The notes: generated by a model not told the origin, from the letters alone. A stretch of 64,000 nucleotides of DNA from Quadrisphaera sp. DSM 44207 (GCF_900101335.1 NZ_FNKA01000001.1:124001-188000), one strand, 5' to 3'; numbered from the stretch's first letter, positions 42,580 through 55,645 are shown. Numbers and translations are program-made.

Positions 42580-42735
42580 CCCTGCAGTGTCCCACCCGGG
42601 GGCGACAGCCCGCGTGTCCGCGGCGTGCGGGCTCGGCGCGCCCGCGGTGCAGCGGATGCGCGCCGGGCGGCGTCTGGAGCGGTGGGACGCCCGCGCACCG
42701 GGCGAGGGCGCCCAGCAGCTGCACCGGGAGGCCCC

Positions 42736-43872
42736 GTGCTCCGCCGTCCGCACGCACCCGCCCGCACCGCCGCGGCGGCGCTGGCCACCGCCTCGACGCT
42801 CGTCCTCGGGCTGCTCGCCCCCGCCGGCGCGGCGCCCACCGCACCGGCGTCCGACCGCTCCTCCTCCGCGCCGTCGCAGGCCGCCGCTGCGACCGCGGTG
42901 CCGGAGGGCCTGCACCCGCTGGTGCCGGGGCACAACTACCTCGACGCGCAGCGCATCGACATCGTCTTCGCCGCCTCCGGCGCACCCGAGGGCGCGGACT
43001 GGACCGGCTACGCCCGCCAGCTGCTCACCTGGGACGGCCCGGTGCCGCTGGGGCCGGACGGGCAGCCGGCCGGGCCGGGCGAGGAGGTGTGGGACCTCAC
43101 GTGGGGGCCCTTCGCGCTGGAGCCCCTGCGCTCGCGCAAGGACCTGTTCAACGTCTGGTACGTCGAGGAGCCCCCGCCCGCCGTCGAGGGCTGGGACCGC
43201 CCCTGGGGCGCCGTCGGCGGCGCCTTCCCGGTGGACCTGCCGCACCGGCTCGAGGTCACCCTGGCCTGGAACTGGTCGGGCTCGACGCAGGCAGCGGCGC
43301 AGGTGCCGATGTTCACCCCGCCGCAGACCCCCGCCGCCGGGGCGGACGTCTTCGACGGGGTGATCCTCGGGATGAGCGGTGAGGCGATGGACGCCGCGCG
43401 GGACGACGGGGTGCTGGCGCACGAGCTCGGCCACGCGCTGTTCGCCCTGCCGGACAAGTACAGCTTCGACCGCTGGGGCTACGACGGGCCGCCCACGAGG
43501 TCGTACTACCCGGTGTGCGCGGCGGACCAGGCGCAGGCCGAGGAGTTCTTCGGCGACCTGGTCGGCACCGTGGACCCCTTCTTCCAGGAGTGGGTGGCGG
43601 CCTACGCGCAGCACGGCATCCCCCTGGGCGCGGATCTGGAGGCCTGGTACCGCGAGCAGGTCGTCGTCGACTACGTCCCCGACGGCTGCTTCGGGCCGGC
43701 CGGCACCGCCAGGCGCTCCTCGCGCGGCGGCATCATGCACGACACCCAGGTGGTCTTCGACGCGGTCGAGCGGCGCTGGGCCGAGCAGGTGCTCGACGCG
43801 TGGTCCGGGGCTCCCGCCCCGTGCGCGCCGGCCCCGCTGGCCGCCGCTCCGCTGGCCGCCGCTCCGCGGTGA
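42736..43872 (+). CDS. Secreted M64-like zinc metalloprotease
   Basis: A 378-aa exported protein. Signal peptide with RRPHAPAR then a hydrophobic core and cleavage near GAAP. A conserved strand RIDIVFAASGAPEG opens the domain, as DIVFLGDG does in M64 IgA-peptidase-like enzymes, and the zinc site is VLAHELGHALFALPDKYS (HExxH, with a following Asp/Tyr like LADEY). The Pro/Ala tail is low-complexity. GTG at 42736 follows GGGAGG with 5-nt spacing. Substrate unknown; monocistronic. Confidence 0.8.
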   Translation: MLRRPHAPARTAAAALATASTLVLGLLAPAGAAPTAPASDRSSSAPSQAAAATAVPEGLHPLVPGHNYLDAQRIDIVFAASGAPEGADWTGYARQLLTWDGPVPLGPDGQPAGPGEEVWDLTWGPFALEPLRSRKDLFNVWYVEEPPPAVEGWDRPWGAVGGAFPVDLPHRLEVTLAWNWSGSTQAAAQVPMFTPPQTPAAGADVFDGVILGMSGEAMDAARDDGVLAHELGHALFALPDKYSFDRWGYDGPPTRSYYPVCAADQAQAEEFFGDLVGTVDPFFQEWVAAYAQHGIPLGADLEAWYREQVVVDYVPDGCFGPAGTARRSSRGGIMHDTQVVFDAVERRWAEQVLDAWSGAPAPCAPAPLAAAPLAAAPR

Positions 43873-43888
43873 GCGCTCGGCGGGCCCG

Positions 43889-44512
43889 TCAGCGGCCGGG
43901 GCGGCCGGACAGGTCGGAGAACACCGCGCGCTCGATGCGCTCGGCGTCCTCGTCGGTGAGGTCGACGAAGCGGATGGCGACCTCCCCGCGGGCGGCGTCC
44001 ACGCGCACCACCTCCGCGCGGGCGGAGACGGTCTCGGCGTCGGAGACCGCCACCTCCACCTCGAGCCGGTCGGCGGCGCCGATGGCCTCCGCGGGCAGCT
44101 CCAGGCGGGCGCCGGCCCGCGAGAGGTCGACGGTGAGCGCCGCGTAGGCGGTGCCGGCGGCGCGCACGGACGCCGAGCGGACGGTCTCGGCGCGCGGGGC
44201 CGTGCGGCGGTGCTCGTGGGCGATGGCCAGCACCCCGGTCAGGCTGACGGAAGTGCCGCGCACGTCGGCCTCGGCGATGGCCTCGATGACGCTGACCGCG
44301 CCGTCCTCGGACTCCAGCCGGGCCCACACCCGCTGACCGGAGACCGCGGCGACGTCCGAGGGCGCGAGCGCGACGCTGGCGGTGACGACGAGGCCGGCCG
44401 GTCCGGCGTCCCACATGGCCAGCGTGCCGGTGGTGCCGGCCCCGGAGCGGACGGGCAGCAGCACCACGCTGCTGCCGATGACCGGCGCGGGCGCGCTCTG
44501 CGTGGTGACCAT
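43889..44512 (-). CDS. PilZ-domain protein
   Basis: A 207-aa protein with an N-terminal YcgR-like barrel (about 10-95) and a C-terminal PilZ domain: RSASVRAAG in place of the usual RxxxR, DLSRAGARLE matching DxSxxG, and the end GEVAIRFVDLTDEDAERIERAVF. It probably binds cyclic di-GMP, though the RxxxR is weak. ATG at 44512 has AGGAG 7 nt upstream. Confidence 0.85.
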   Translation of the reverse strand: MVTTQSAPAPVIGSSVVLLPVRSGAGTTGTLAMWDAGPAGLVVTASVALAPSDVAAVSGQRVWARLESEDGAVSVIEAIAEADVRGTSVSLTGVLAIAHEHRRTAPRAETVRSASVRAAGTAYAALTVDLSRAGARLELPAEAIGAADRLEVEVAVSDAETVSARAEVVRVDAARGEVAIRFVDLTDEDAERIERAVFSDLSGRPGR

Positions 44513-44635
44513 GCTGCTGCTCCTGTCGGGTGCGGACGGGCTCGGGCGACCGTAACCGCCCGGGTCCGTCCGCGTGCCCGTTTCGCGCAGGCCGCGCCTC
44601 CTGCACCCGCGGCCGTCCTGCGTCCCCGCGCGCCG

Positions 44636-44713
44636 CTCACCACACGTCGCGCACCACGCGCCGCTCACCGCGCGCCGCTCACCACACGTCGCTCACCGCG
44701 CGCCGCTCACCGC
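44636..44713. repeat. Short imperfect direct repeats (CGCCGCTCACCRC type)
   Basis: About six imperfect units of CGCCGCTCACC joined to CACACGTCG or GCG run up to the left palindromic repeat. Units are too short and irregular for a CRISPR array. Together with 44513-44635 this is a gene-free stretch upstream of the PilZ gene. Confidence 0.75.
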
Positions 44714-44784
44714 GTGAGCACGGGGGCGCCCAGTGCCCGTAGGACGAGCACTGGGCGCCCCCGTGCTCATCGGCGATGGGCACG
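44714..44784. repeat. Left palindromic inverted repeat flanking a DUF559-type gene
   Basis: A 58-bp element (GTGAGCACGGGGGCGCCCAG...CATC) that is itself a near-perfect hairpin, with 14 extra bases CGGCGATGGGCACG. The 58-bp part recurs identically at 45928-45985, and the 14-bp part recurs inverted at 45914-45927. Together the two copies form about 70-bp inverted repeats around one gene. Confidence 0.9.
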
Positions 44785-44936
44785 GTTCCACCCGGTGCCG
44801 CTGGAGCGGGCCCCAGCGGCCCCCGCACGGCTGGTCGGCGACCACGTGCCGCTCACAGGCCGGTCCCGCTCCCCCGCCGTCCACAGGCCGGCCGCGGGGC
44901 GCCCGCCGCACCGCGCGGTCGCTCCAGAGTGCTGTC

Positions 44937-45884
44937 GTGCCCCGACGCGTCCCCGTGGACCTCGCCGCCCTCGCCGTCCTGCTCGCTCCGGGCCGGTCGG
45001 TGGCCACGCACCGGCAGCTGCGGGAGGCCGGCGTCCCGGCGTCCACGATCACCCGCCGGATCCGTCGCGAGGGGCCGTGGCAGCGCGTGCTCCCCGGTGT
45101 CGTCGCCGGTCACCGGGGCGTCCTGACGCGCACCGAACGCCGGCTGGCGGCGATCCAGTACGCCGGGAGGGGTGGCGCGCTCACCGGACGCGACGCCCTG
45201 GAGGTGCACGGCGTGCGCGTCCGCCTCGACCGCCCGGACGACCGGGTGCACGTGCTCGTGCCGCACCCGTGCCAGCGCTCGTCCCACGGGTTCGCCCTCG
45301 TCACCCGCAGCCGGCGTCCGCTGGACGCCGTGCTGGTGCGGGGGCTGGCGTGCGTCCCGGTCGCCCGAGCCGTCATCGACGCGGCCCGGCGCACCGAGGA
45401 CCTCGCCGACGTGCGCGAGCTCGTCGCGGCCGCCGTCCAGCAGCGGCGGTGCACGGTGGCCCAGCTGGCCGAGGAGGTGCGGCTGGCCGCCCGGCAGCGC
45501 AGCGCGCTGAGCCGAGAGGCGCTGGCCGAGGTGGCCGCGGGCGTGCGGTCCGGGGCCGAGGCGCGGCTGCGGGAGGTCTTCGCGGCGGGCGGCGTGCCGG
45601 CCCCGCGGTGGAACGTCCCGATCCGGTCTGCGGACGGTGAGGTGATCGCCGTCGCGGACGCCTACTGGCACGAGCTGCGGGCCGTCGTCGAGCTGGACTC
45701 CGTGGAGTGGCACGCGAGCCCCGCGGCGTACCGGTCGACGCAGCGGCGGCAGAGGGCGCTCGTGGCCCACGGCGAGCGCGTCCTGGCACTGGCTCCCCGC
45801 GACGTCCACGACGACCCGGCCGGTGTCTGCCGGGAGGTCATGGCCTCCCTGCGCGTCTGCGTCGAGGCACGACGAGCGCGCTGA
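44937..45884 (+). CDS. AbiEi-like HTH / DUF559-type endonuclease-like protein
   Basis: A 315-aa protein. The N-terminal half resembles AbiEi-type winged HTH proteins (GRSVATHRQLREAGVPASTI), followed by GALTGRDALEVHGVR and VPVARAVIDAAR. The C-terminal part has IAVADAYWHELRAVVELDS, then a basic QRRQRALVAHGERV helix, like DUF559/Vsr-type PD-(D/E)XK domains. Actinobacteria carry many such solitary genes of unknown role. GTG at 44937 has a possible -10 CAGAGT 6 nt upstream and no SD, so the mRNA may be leaderless. Flanked by the 70-bp inverted repeats. Confidence 0.8.
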   Translation: MPRRVPVDLAALAVLLAPGRSVATHRQLREAGVPASTITRRIRREGPWQRVLPGVVAGHRGVLTRTERRLAAIQYAGRGGALTGRDALEVHGVRVRLDRPDDRVHVLVPHPCQRSSHGFALVTRSRRPLDAVLVRGLACVPVARAVIDAARRTEDLADVRELVAAAVQQRRCTVAQLAEEVRLAARQRSALSREALAEVAAGVRSGAEARLREVFAAGGVPAPRWNVPIRSADGEVIAVADAYWHELRAVVELDSVEWHASPAAYRSTQRRQRALVAHGERVLALAPRDVHDDPAGVCREVMASLRVCVEARRAR

Positions 45885-45913
45885 CCCGGCGCGAGCGCCG
45901 GACTGGGCGCGAT

Positions 45914-45985
45914 CGTGCCCATCGCCGGTGAGCACGGGGGCGCCCAGTGCCCGTAGGACGAGCACTGGGCGCCCCCGTGCTCATC
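45914..45985. repeat. Right palindromic inverted repeat
   Basis: Partner of the element at 44714-44784: CGTGCCCATCGCCG followed by the same 58-bp hairpin. It begins 29 bp after the DUF559-type gene and can act as its terminator and as that of the convergent glyS. Confidence 0.9.
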
Positions 45986-46028
45986 AGCCGGGCGGGCGGG
46001 GCGATCAGTGCAGGCGGCGGCGTGCGGC

Positions 46029-47435
<1,407 letters not shown>

Positions 47436-47496
47436 GGGTTCCCTCTCCGGCTGGGGTGTCGGCGGACGGGCAAGGCTACCCGCGGGCCCGGCGGCT

Positions 47497-47534
47497 TTGA
47501 CACGAGCCCGCCCAGCACGAGAATGGTTGTCGTG
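47497..47534 (+). promoter_or_regulatory. znuA promoter with overlapping Zur-like box
   Basis: -35 TTGACA at 47497-47502 and -10 GAGAAT at 47519-47524 (16-bp spacer) place the transcript start near 47531-47532, at the GTG start codon. CACGAGAATGGTTGTCGTG (47516-47534) is a 19-bp imperfect palindrome, 7 of 9 pairs, resembling the GAAAATGATTTTC type of Zur/Fur box. It covers the -10 and start, so Zur bound here would block transcription. Confidence 0.65.
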
Positions 47535-48560
47535 AACTGCAGGCTCGTCGGCGCCCCGGTGCTCGCCACCGCCTTCCTGGTCCTCGCCGCGTGCGCGGGC
47601 TGCACCGGCGGGTCCGCGCAGACGTCGGCGGCCACCGGGAACGGCAGCAACGGCGCGGACGGCGGCGACGGCAGGGACGGCGCGGACGCCGGCGTGCAGG
47701 TGCTCGCGTCCTTCTACCCGCTGCAGTTCGTCGCCGAGCGCGTCGGCGGCGATCGCGCGGCGGTGACGAACCTGACCCCGCCGGGGGCGGAGGCGCACGA
47801 CCTCGAGCTCGCCCCCTCCGACGTCGCCGCGGTCGGCGAGGCCGACCTCGTGCTGCACCTGGGCGGGTTCCAGCCCGCCGTGGACGACGCGGTGGAGACG
47901 ACCGGCGCCGGCAACAGCATGGACGTCGCGGAGGCCGCCGACCTCAGCCTCGCCGGCGGCGAGGGCGCCCACGCGGAGGAGCACGCCGAGGAGGAGCACG
48001 CCGAGGAGGAGCACGCCGAGGAGGCCGCAGGAGCCGAGGCGCCCGACCCGCACTTCTGGCTGGACCCGCTGCGCCTGGCCGCGGTGGGGGACGCCGTCGC
48101 CGCGCGGCTGGCGCAGGTCGACCCCGAGGGCGCCGCCGCGTACGAGCAGGGCGCGGCGCAGCTGCGCCAGGACCTGCAGGCGCTCGACGCGGAGGTCGAG
48201 CAGGGCCTGAGCAGCTGCACCGACCGCACGCTCGTCACCAGCCACGAGGCGTTCGCCTACCTCGCCGACCGCTACGACCTGGAGCAGGTGGGCATCAGCG
48301 GCCTGTCCGCCGAGGACGAGCCCACCGCGGCCCAGATGGCCGAGGTCACCGACTTCGTGCGCGTCCACGGGGTGAGCACGATCTACGTCGAGACCCTCGT
48401 GGCGCCCGAGCTGGCCGAGACCGTCGCCGCGGAGACCGGCGCGAGCACCGCCGTCCTGGACCCGCTGGAGGGCCTGACCGAGGACGCCGCCGGGGAGGAC
48501 TACCTGGCGGTGATGCGCGCCAACCTCGAGGTGCTGCGCGCAGGGCAGTCGTGCGCGTGA
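47532..48560 (+). CDS. znuA: Zinc ABC transporter substrate-binding lipoprotein
   Basis: A 342-aa ZnuA/AdcA-type solute-binding protein. Lipobox LVLAAC with Cys21; the TroA fold starts at [19 protein letters not shown], with metal-binding His in [16 protein letters not shown], and SHEAFAY, Glu/Asp in the last block. A His/Glu-rich loop ([17 protein letters not shown]) is typical of zinc-specific members. GTG at 47532 is chosen because the -10 lies 7 bp upstream, implying a leaderless transcript; ATG at 47523 would lie in the operator. First gene of znuA-znuC-znuB-zur. Confidence 0.92.
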   Translation: MNCRLVGAPVLATAFLVLAACAGCTGGSAQTSAATGNGSNGADGGDGRDGADAGVQVLASFYPLQFVAERVGGDRAAVTNLTPPGAEAHDLELAPSDVAAVGEADLVLHLGGFQPAVDDAVETTGAGNSMDVAEAADLSLAGGEGAHAEEHAEEEHAEEEHAEEAAGAEAPDPHFWLDPLRLAAVGDAVAARLAQVDPEGAAAYEQGAAQLRQDLQALDAEVEQGLSSCTDRTLVTSHEAFAYLADRYDLEQVGISGLSAEDEPTAAQMAEVTDFVRVHGVSTIYVETLVAPELAETVAAETGASTAVLDPLEGLTEDAAGEDYLAVMRANLEVLRAGQSCA

Positions 48561-49432
48561 GCGCGGCCCCGCACCTGCGGCGCCCGCCGTCCGCCGCGGC
48601 GGACGCCGCCGTGCTGTCCTACCGGCGCTGCAGCCTCGGCTACCGGGGCGTCCCCGTGGTGCGCGACGTCGACCTGCAGGTGCGCCCGCGCGACTGCCTG
48701 GCGCTGCTGGGCCCGAACGGCTCCGGCAAGACCACGCTCGTGCGCGGCGCCCTGGGCCTGGCCGAGGTGCTCTCCGGGGAGCTGGAGGTGCTCGGCACGG
48801 GGGTGGCGCACCTGCGCCGGCGCGCGGCGCTCGGGTACGTGCCGCAGCGGCACACCGTCGCGGCGTCCGTGCCCGTCACCGTCGCCGAGGTGGTGGCGGT
48901 CGGGCGGCTGCCCCGCACCGGCCCGCTGCGCCGCCTGACCCCCGCCGCCCGGCGCCGGGACCGCCTGGCGGTCTCCGGGGCCCTGGAGGCGGTGGGCCTG
49001 GCCGACCGCGCGCGCAGCAGCGTGGCGCAGCTGTCGGGCGGGCAGCAGCGGCGCGTCCTCATCGCCCGCGCGCTGGCGGCCGAGCCGGAGGTGCTCCTGC
49101 TCGACGAGCCCACCGCGGGCGTCGACGAGGAGAACCAGCACGCCCTCGTGGAGGTGCTCGCCGAGCTGTCCTCCGCCGGCACGACCATGGTGATCGTCAC
49201 GCACGAGCTGGCGGCCGTGCGCGGGCTCGTCGACCGGGCGGTCCGCCTCGTCGACGGCAGGGTCGTCGAGGACCGCCGCCTGCCCGCGGAGCCGGGGGCC
49301 GCGGGCCGGCGCGCGCACCCGACGCACCCGGACGAGGACCACCCGGCGGACCACCACGACCACGAGGACCACGGCAGCGGCCCGCGCGGGCGCCGCCGCT
49401 CCTTCCTCACCGGCCCGGCCATGGAGCGCTGA
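48557..49432 (+). CDS. znuC: Zinc ABC transporter ATP-binding protein
   Basis: A 291-aa ABC ATPase. Walker [12 protein letters not shown]-loop VPQRHTV, signature LSGGQQRR, Walker [13 protein letters not shown], switch His in VTHEL. The tail [20 protein letters not shown] is His/Asp-rich and may sense or buffer zinc. GTG at 48557 overlaps the znuA stop (GTGA); GTG at 48551 is an alternative. Confidence 0.92.
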   Translation: MSAAPHLRRPPSAAADAAVLSYRRCSLGYRGVPVVRDVDLQVRPRDCLALLGPNGSGKTTLVRGALGLAEVLSGELEVLGTGVAHLRRRAALGYVPQRHTVAASVPVTVAEVVAVGRLPRTGPLRRLTPAARRRDRLAVSGALEAVGLADRARSSVAQLSGGQQRRVLIARALAAEPEVLLLDEPTAGVDEENQHALVEVLAELSSAGTTMVIVTHELAAVRGLVDRAVRLVDGRVVEDRRLPAEPGAAGRRAHPTHPDEDHPADHHDHEDHGSGPRGRRRSFLTGPAMER

Positions 49433-49433
49433 G

Positions 49434-50363
49434 GTGGAGGTCCTCGACTACGACTTCATGCGCCGCGCGCTGCTCGCGGCGGCCATGGTCGGCCTCGCCG
49501 CACCGGTGGTCGGCGCGTTCCTGGTCCAGCGGGGCCTGTCCCTGGTCGGGGACGGGCTGGGCCACATGGCGCTCGCGGGCGTGGCGGCGGGCCTGCTGAC
49601 GGGCGCGGCGCCGGTGTGGACGGCGCTGGTCGCCGCGGCGGGCGCGGCCGTCGTCCTGGAGGCCGTGCGCGCCCGCGGGCGCACGAGCGGTGACGTCGCC
49701 CTGGCGATCATCTTCTACGGCGGCATCGCCGGCGGGGTGGTGCTCGTCAGCCAGGCGCCGTCCGGCAGCCCCGCCGTCCTGTCCAACTACCTCTTCGGCG
49801 CCATCACGACGACCTCCCCCGCGGACGTGCGCACCTTCGGCGTCCTCGCCGCGGTCCTGCTCGCGGCCGTGCTGGTGCTGCGGCCGTGGCTGTTCGCCGT
49901 CAGCAACGACGAGGAGTACGCCCGCGCCGTGGGCCTGCCCGCCCTGGGCGTCAACACGGCGCTGGCGGTGATGACGGCCGTCACGGTCGTGCTGTCCATG
50001 CGCACCGTGGGCCTGCTGCTCGTCAGCGCGCTCATGGTCGTCCCGGTCGCCACGGCGCAGCGGGTCTGCCGCGGGTTCACCGCCACCCTCGCCGCGGCGT
50101 GCGCGATCGGCCTGGCGTGCAGCCTGACCGGGGTGACGGCGTCCTACTACGCCGACACGCCCTCGGGCGGCACGATCGTGCTGCTGGCGCTCGCCGCCTT
50201 CCTCGCGGTGGCGCTCGCCGCGGCGGTGGCGCCCCCGCTGCGGCGGCGCTCGGCGGCGGCGCGGGCGGTCACGGCAGCGGGCACGGCAGCGGGCACGGCA
50301 GCGGGCACGGCAGCGGGCACGGCAGCGGGCACGGCAGCGGGCACGGGAGGAGCGGGAGCGTGA
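49434..50363 (+). CDS. znuB: Zinc ABC transporter permease
   Basis: A 309-aa ABC-3 family permease with about eight hydrophobic helices. Family motifs: LVQRGLSLVGDGLGHMALAGVA, DVALAIIFYGGIAGGV, YLFGAI and ALMVVPVATAQ. The last 30 residues are a sixfold Thr-Ala-Ala-Gly repeat from a DNA minisatellite and probably dispensable. GTG at 49434, 1 bp after znuC; overlaps zur by 4 bp. Confidence 0.93.
   Translation: MEVLDYDFMRRALLAAAMVGLAAPVVGAFLVQRGLSLVGDGLGHMALAGVAAGLLTGAAPVWTALVAAAGAAVVLEAVRARGRTSGDVALAIIFYGGIAGGVVLVSQAPSGSPAVLSNYLFGAITTTSPADVRTFGVLAAVLLAAVLVLRPWLFAVSNDEEYARAVGLPALGVNTALAVMTAVTVVLSMRTVGLLLVSALMVVPVATAQRVCRGFTATLAAACAIGLACSLTGVTASYYADTPSGGTIVLLALAAFLAVALAAAVAPPLRRRSAAARAVTAAGTAAGTAAGTAAGTAAGTAAGTGGAGA
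50271..50342 (+). repeat. 12-bp minisatellite in the znuB 3' end
   Basis: Six perfect head-to-tail copies of ACGGCAGCGGGC, in frame, coding for TAAG units. Copy number is likely to vary between strains. Confidence 0.95.
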
Positions 50364-50797
50364 GCGAGCAGGTGGAGGAGCGGGACGGGCGCCCGGCGTC
50401 GGGACGGCGCCGGGCGGGGCGCCAGCGCGCCGCCGTCCAGGAGCTGCTGGGCGCCGGCTCCTCCTTCCGCAGCGCGCAGGAGATCTACGCCGACCTGCGC
50501 GAGCGCGGCAACCCCATCGGCCTGGCGACCGTCTACCGGGCGCTGCAGGCGATGGTCGAGGACGGCGAGGTGGACGTGCTGCGCAGCAGCGACGACGCCG
50601 AGGCCGTCTACCGCCGGTGCAGCCGGGGACACCACCACCACCTGGTGTGCCGGCGCTGCGGGCGCACGGTGGAGGTCGAGGACCAGGCCGTGGAGCGCTG
50701 GGCGGGCGCGGTGGCGCACGAGCACGGGTTCACGGACGTCGCGCACCAGGTGGAGGTCTTCGGCACCTGCGCCCAGTGCGCCGCACCCTCCTCGTGA
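50360..50797 (+). CDS. zur: Zur, zinc-responsive Fur-family repressor
   Basis: A 145-aa Fur-family regulator. Winged HTH in the first 80 residues (SAQEIYADLRERGNPIGLATVYRAL), then regulatory metal ligands HHHHLVCRRCGRTVEVED and the second Cys pair CAQC. Being the last gene of znuACB identifies it as Zur rather than Fur. Translation is coupled to znuB (GTGA). It probably represses this operon through the box at 47516-47534. Confidence 0.93.
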   Translation: MSEQVEERDGRPASGRRRAGRQRAAVQELLGAGSSFRSAQEIYADLRERGNPIGLATVYRALQAMVEDGEVDVLRSSDDAEAVYRRCSRGHHHHLVCRRCGRTVEVEDQAVERWAGAVAHEHGFTDVAHQVEVFGTCAQCAAPSS

Positions 50798-50834
50798 TCA
50801 TGCAGGTCCGGTCGACCGGACCTGCATGATCACG
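50793..50834. terminator. Bidirectional terminator containing two stop codons
   Basis: A perfect 42-bp palindrome centred on GGTCGACC. The zur TGA (50795-50797) lies in one arm and the uppS TGA (50832-50830, minus strand) in the other, so both convergent genes end inside the hairpin. Confidence 0.9.
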
Positions 50835-51666
50835 ACGGGGTGGGGGGAGCCGCCCGGTCGACCGCTCCCCCGTACCGGCGGTCGCGCCGGGCGTACAGCT
50901 CGACCGCGCGCCACAGGGTGCGCCGGTCGACGTCCGGCCACAGGTCGTCGAGGAAGACCAGCTCGGCGTAGGCGGACTGCCAGAGCAGGAAGTTGGAGGT
51001 CCGCTGCTCCCCGGACGTGCGCAGGAACAGGTCGACGTCCGGCAGGTCGGGCTCGTCGAGGTGGCGCGCGATGGTGCGCTCGTCGATCCGGGCCGGGTCC
51101 AGCCGGCCCGCGGCGACCTCGGCGCCGATGGCGCGCACGGCGTCGGCGATCTCCGCGCGCCCGCCGTAGTTCACGCACATCGTCAGGGTGCAGGTGGTGT
51201 TGGCCGCGGTGAGCCGCTCGGCCTCCTCCAGCTCGGCGACCACGCTGCGCCACAGCCGCGGACGGCGCCCGGCCCACCGCACCCGCACGCCCCAGGCGTG
51301 CATCTGGTCGCGGCGGCGGCGGATGACGTCGCGGTTGAAGCCCATGAGGAAGCGCACCTCCTCGGGCGAGCGCTTCCAGTTCTCGGTGGAGAAGGCGTAG
51401 GCGGACACGTGCCTCACGCCGACCTCGATGGCGCCGGCGACGACGTCGAGCAGCGCCGCCTCCCCCGCCTCGTGCCCGGCGGTGCGCGGCAGGCCACGGG
51501 CGTTGGCCCAGCGGCCGTTGCCGTCCATGACGATGGCGACGTGGCCCGGCACGAGCTCGGGCGGCAGCTGCGGCGGGCGGGCGCCGCTGGGGTGCGGCGG
51601 GGGCGCGAGCACCTCGCGGGCAGCGGGGGCGCCCGCTCGGTCGCCGCCGCGGCGCAGGCCCCTCAC
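50830..51666 (-). CDS. uppS: Isoprenyl transferase (undecaprenyl-diphosphate synthase)
   Basis: A 278-aa cis-prenyltransferase making polyprenyl diphosphate carriers for cell-wall synthesis. Motifs: [19 protein letters not shown] (catalytic Asp), [27 protein letters not shown], and [19 protein letters not shown] with the conserved Glu later. The first 35 residues are an extra Arg/Pro-rich tail. GTG at 51666 overlaps the recO stop. Confidence 0.95.
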   Translation of the reverse strand: MRGLRRGGDRAGAPAAREVLAPPPHPSGARPPQLPPELVPGHVAIVMDGNGRWANARGLPRTAGHEAGEAALLDVVAGAIEVGVRHVSAYAFSTENWKRSPEEVRFLMGFNRDVIRRRRDQMHAWGVRVRWAGRRPRLWRSVVAELEEAERLTAANTTCTLTMCVNYGGRAEIADAVRAIGAEVAAGRLDPARIDERTIARHLDEPDLPDVDLFLRTSGEQRTSNFLLWQSAYAELVFLDDLWPDVDRRTLWRAVELYARRDRRYGGAVDRAAPPTPS

Positions 51667-52394
51667 GCGCGCTCGACCATGCGCAGGGAGCGCACGCCCC
51701 GCTCCAGGTGCCACTGCAGGTAGGCGGCGACCAGCCCGCTGCCCTCGCGGTGGTGGCGCGGGTCGGCGGCGTCGGCGTGCTCCCAGTCGCCCGAGAGCAG
51801 GGCCGAGAGCAGCACGAACGTCGCCGGGTCGGGCGCCGAGGAGCCCGGCGGGCGGCACTGCGGGCACACGGCGCCGCCGGCCGCGACGGCGAACGCGCGG
51901 TGCGGGCCCGGGGCGCCGCAGCGGGCGCAGTCGCGCAGGCTCACGGCCCACCCGGCGACCGCCATGGAGCGCAGCAGGTACGCGTCGAGCACCAGCGACG
52001 CCTCGTGGCCGCCGGCCGCCAGGGTGCGCAGGGCGCCCACGAGCAGCAGGAACTGCTGCGTCGCGGGCTCGCGCTCGACCTCGGTCAGCCGCTCCGCCGT
52101 CTCGGCCATGGCGGCCGCGGCGGTGTAGCGCGGGTAGTCGGCCGCGAGCGCGCTGCCGTAGGGGCCCAGCACCTCCGCCTGCGTGACGACGTCGAGGGAG
52201 CGGCCGGCGTGCAGCTGGACGTCGACGAGCATGAACGGCTCCAGCCGCGCGCCGAACTTGCTCCTGGTGCGGCGCACGCCCTTGGCCACGGCGCGCACCC
52301 GCCCGTGGTGGCGCGTGAGCAGCGTGACGATGCGGTCGGCCTCGCCGAGCTTCTGGGTGCGCAGGACGACGGCTTCGTCGCGGTACAGGCGCAC
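51663..52394 (-). CDS. recO: DNA repair protein RecO
   Basis: A 243-aa RecO: N-terminal OB fold ([41 protein letters not shown]), helical middle, and the zinc cysteines CARCG...CPQC. It loads RecA onto SSB-coated DNA in the RecFOR pathway. GTG at 52394 is chosen because it begins the family start and has a -10 like CACAAT 6 nt upstream (52406-52401), implying a leaderless message; the frame is open 30 codons further but without homology. Confidence 0.92.
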   Translation of the reverse strand: MRLYRDEAVVLRTQKLGEADRIVTLLTRHHGRVRAVAKGVRRTRSKFGARLEPFMLVDVQLHAGRSLDVVTQAEVLGPYGSALAADYPRYTAAAAMAETAERLTEVEREPATQQFLLLVGALRTLAAGGHEASLVLDAYLLRSMAVAGWAVSLRDCARCGAPGPHRAFAVAAGGAVCPQCRPPGSSAPDPATFVLLSALLSGDWEHADAADPRHHREGSGLVAAYLQWHLERGVRSLRMVERA

Positions 52395-52540
52395 AGGGCG
52401 ATTGTGCTGCACCGGTCGGACAGTCCTGGCCGGCCCGCGGTCCCGCCGGCTGCGGCCGATCACGGCCGGACGACCGGTCATCATGGGGCAGCGCGCACGA
52501 GGCGGGCGTGGGGAGAACGATCACGGGGTAGACGTCGGGC

Positions 52541-53728
52541 ATGGCTCTCCCCCGGGTCCTCGTCCTCGTCCTCGCCGGCGGCGCCGGTGGCCGCCTGGAG
52601 CTGCTCACCGACCACCGCGCCAAGCCCGCCGTCCCCTTCGCCGGCGTCTACCGGCTGATCGACTTCCCCCTCAGCAGCTGCCAGCACAGCCAGCTCGCCG
52701 ACGTGTGGATCTCGGTGCAGTTCCAACCCGCGTCGCTCTCGGAGCACCTGGCCAACGGCCGCCCGTGGGACCTCGACCGCACCACCGGCGGCCTGATGAC
52801 CCTGCCGCCCTACCTGGGCACCGAGCGCGGCGGCTGGAACTCCGGCACGGCGGACTCGCTGTGGCGCCACGCGGACCTCGTGCGCTCCTACGGCGCCGAC
52901 GCCCTCGTCGTCCTCAGCGCGGACGCCGTCTACCGGTGCGACTACCGCCAGGTCGTCGAGGAGCACCTGGACACCGGTGCCGAGGTGACGATGGTGACCA
53001 CCGAGGTCGCCGCGGACGACGCCTCGCGCTACGGCGTCGTCGAGGTCGGGGACGACGGGCGCGTGCGCGACTACGCGTACAAGCCCGAGCGGCCGCGGAC
53101 GACGACCGCGACCACCGAGGTGTTCGTCTTCGACCCGCAGCCCGCGCTGGACCGCCTCGAGGAGCTGGCGGCCGACGCCGGCGAGGAGGGTCTGGAGGAC
53201 CTGGGCACGCAGCTGCTGCCCGCCCAGGTGCGCGACGGGCGGGCCCGGGCCCGCGCCCTGGGCGGTCACTGGCGCGACGTCGGCACCGTCGAGGCGTACT
53301 GGCAGGCGCACCAGGAGCTCCTGGCCGACGACCCGCCGCTGGACCTCGACGACCCCGCCCGGCCGGTGCGCACCCGCGGCGGCGGGCACAGCGCCGCGCG
53401 CGTGCTGCGCGGCGCGCAGGTGGAGCAGAGCCTGCTCGCCGGCGGCACGCGGGTGGCCGGCACCGTGGTCGGCTCCGTGCTCTCCCCCGGCGTCGTGGTC
53501 GAGGAGGGCGCCGTGGTGACCGGCTCGGTGCTCCTGCCCGGCGTGCGGGTGCGCTCCGGGGCGACCGTCACCCGCGCCGTCCTCGACGACGGCGCGAGCG
53601 CGGGCCGCGGCGCCGTGGTCGGCGGCGAGGACGGCGACGTCACCCTGGTCGGGCGCTCGGCGGTCGTGGCCGACGGCGCCCGGGTGGCGCCCGGCGCCCG
53701 CGTGCCCGACCCGGACCAGGAGCGCTGA
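52541..53728 (+). CDS. GlgC-like glucose-1-phosphate adenylyltransferase
   Basis: A 395-aa sugar-phosphate nucleotidyltransferase. Signature [37 protein letters not shown] (shown in part) matches Glg[10 protein letters not shown] and [11 protein letters not shown] give the nucleotide and sugar sites; C-terminal left-handed beta helix of hexapeptide repeats. It probably makes ADP-glucose, but the start residues differ from canonical GlgC, so a relative is possible. ATG at 52541, weak SD. Divergent from recO. Confidence 0.88.
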   Translation: MALPRVLVLVLAGGAGGRLELLTDHRAKPAVPFAGVYRLIDFPLSSCQHSQLADVWISVQFQPASLSEHLANGRPWDLDRTTGGLMTLPPYLGTERGGWNSGTADSLWRHADLVRSYGADALVVLSADAVYRCDYRQVVEEHLDTGAEVTMVTTEVAADDASRYGVVEVGDDGRVRDYAYKPERPRTTTATTEVFVFDPQPALDRLEELAADAGEEGLEDLGTQLLPAQVRDGRARARALGGHWRDVGTVEAYWQAHQELLADDPPLDLDDPARPVRTRGGGHSAARVLRGAQVEQSLLAGGTRVAGTVVGSVLSPGVVVEEGAVVTGSVLLPGVRVRSGATVTRAVLDDGASAGRGAVVGGEDGDVTLVGRSAVVADGARVAPGARVPDPDQER

Positions 53729-53777
53729 CCCCGGCCCCCAGCCCGCAGGTGCACGATCGCCGCGGTGGGGCGGGCAG

Positions 53778-55645
<1,868 letters not shown>

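Noticed and set aside
44636-44713. Possible CRISPR array
   Set aside because: Units are about 11-20 bp, irregular and without unique spacers; no cas genes are present.
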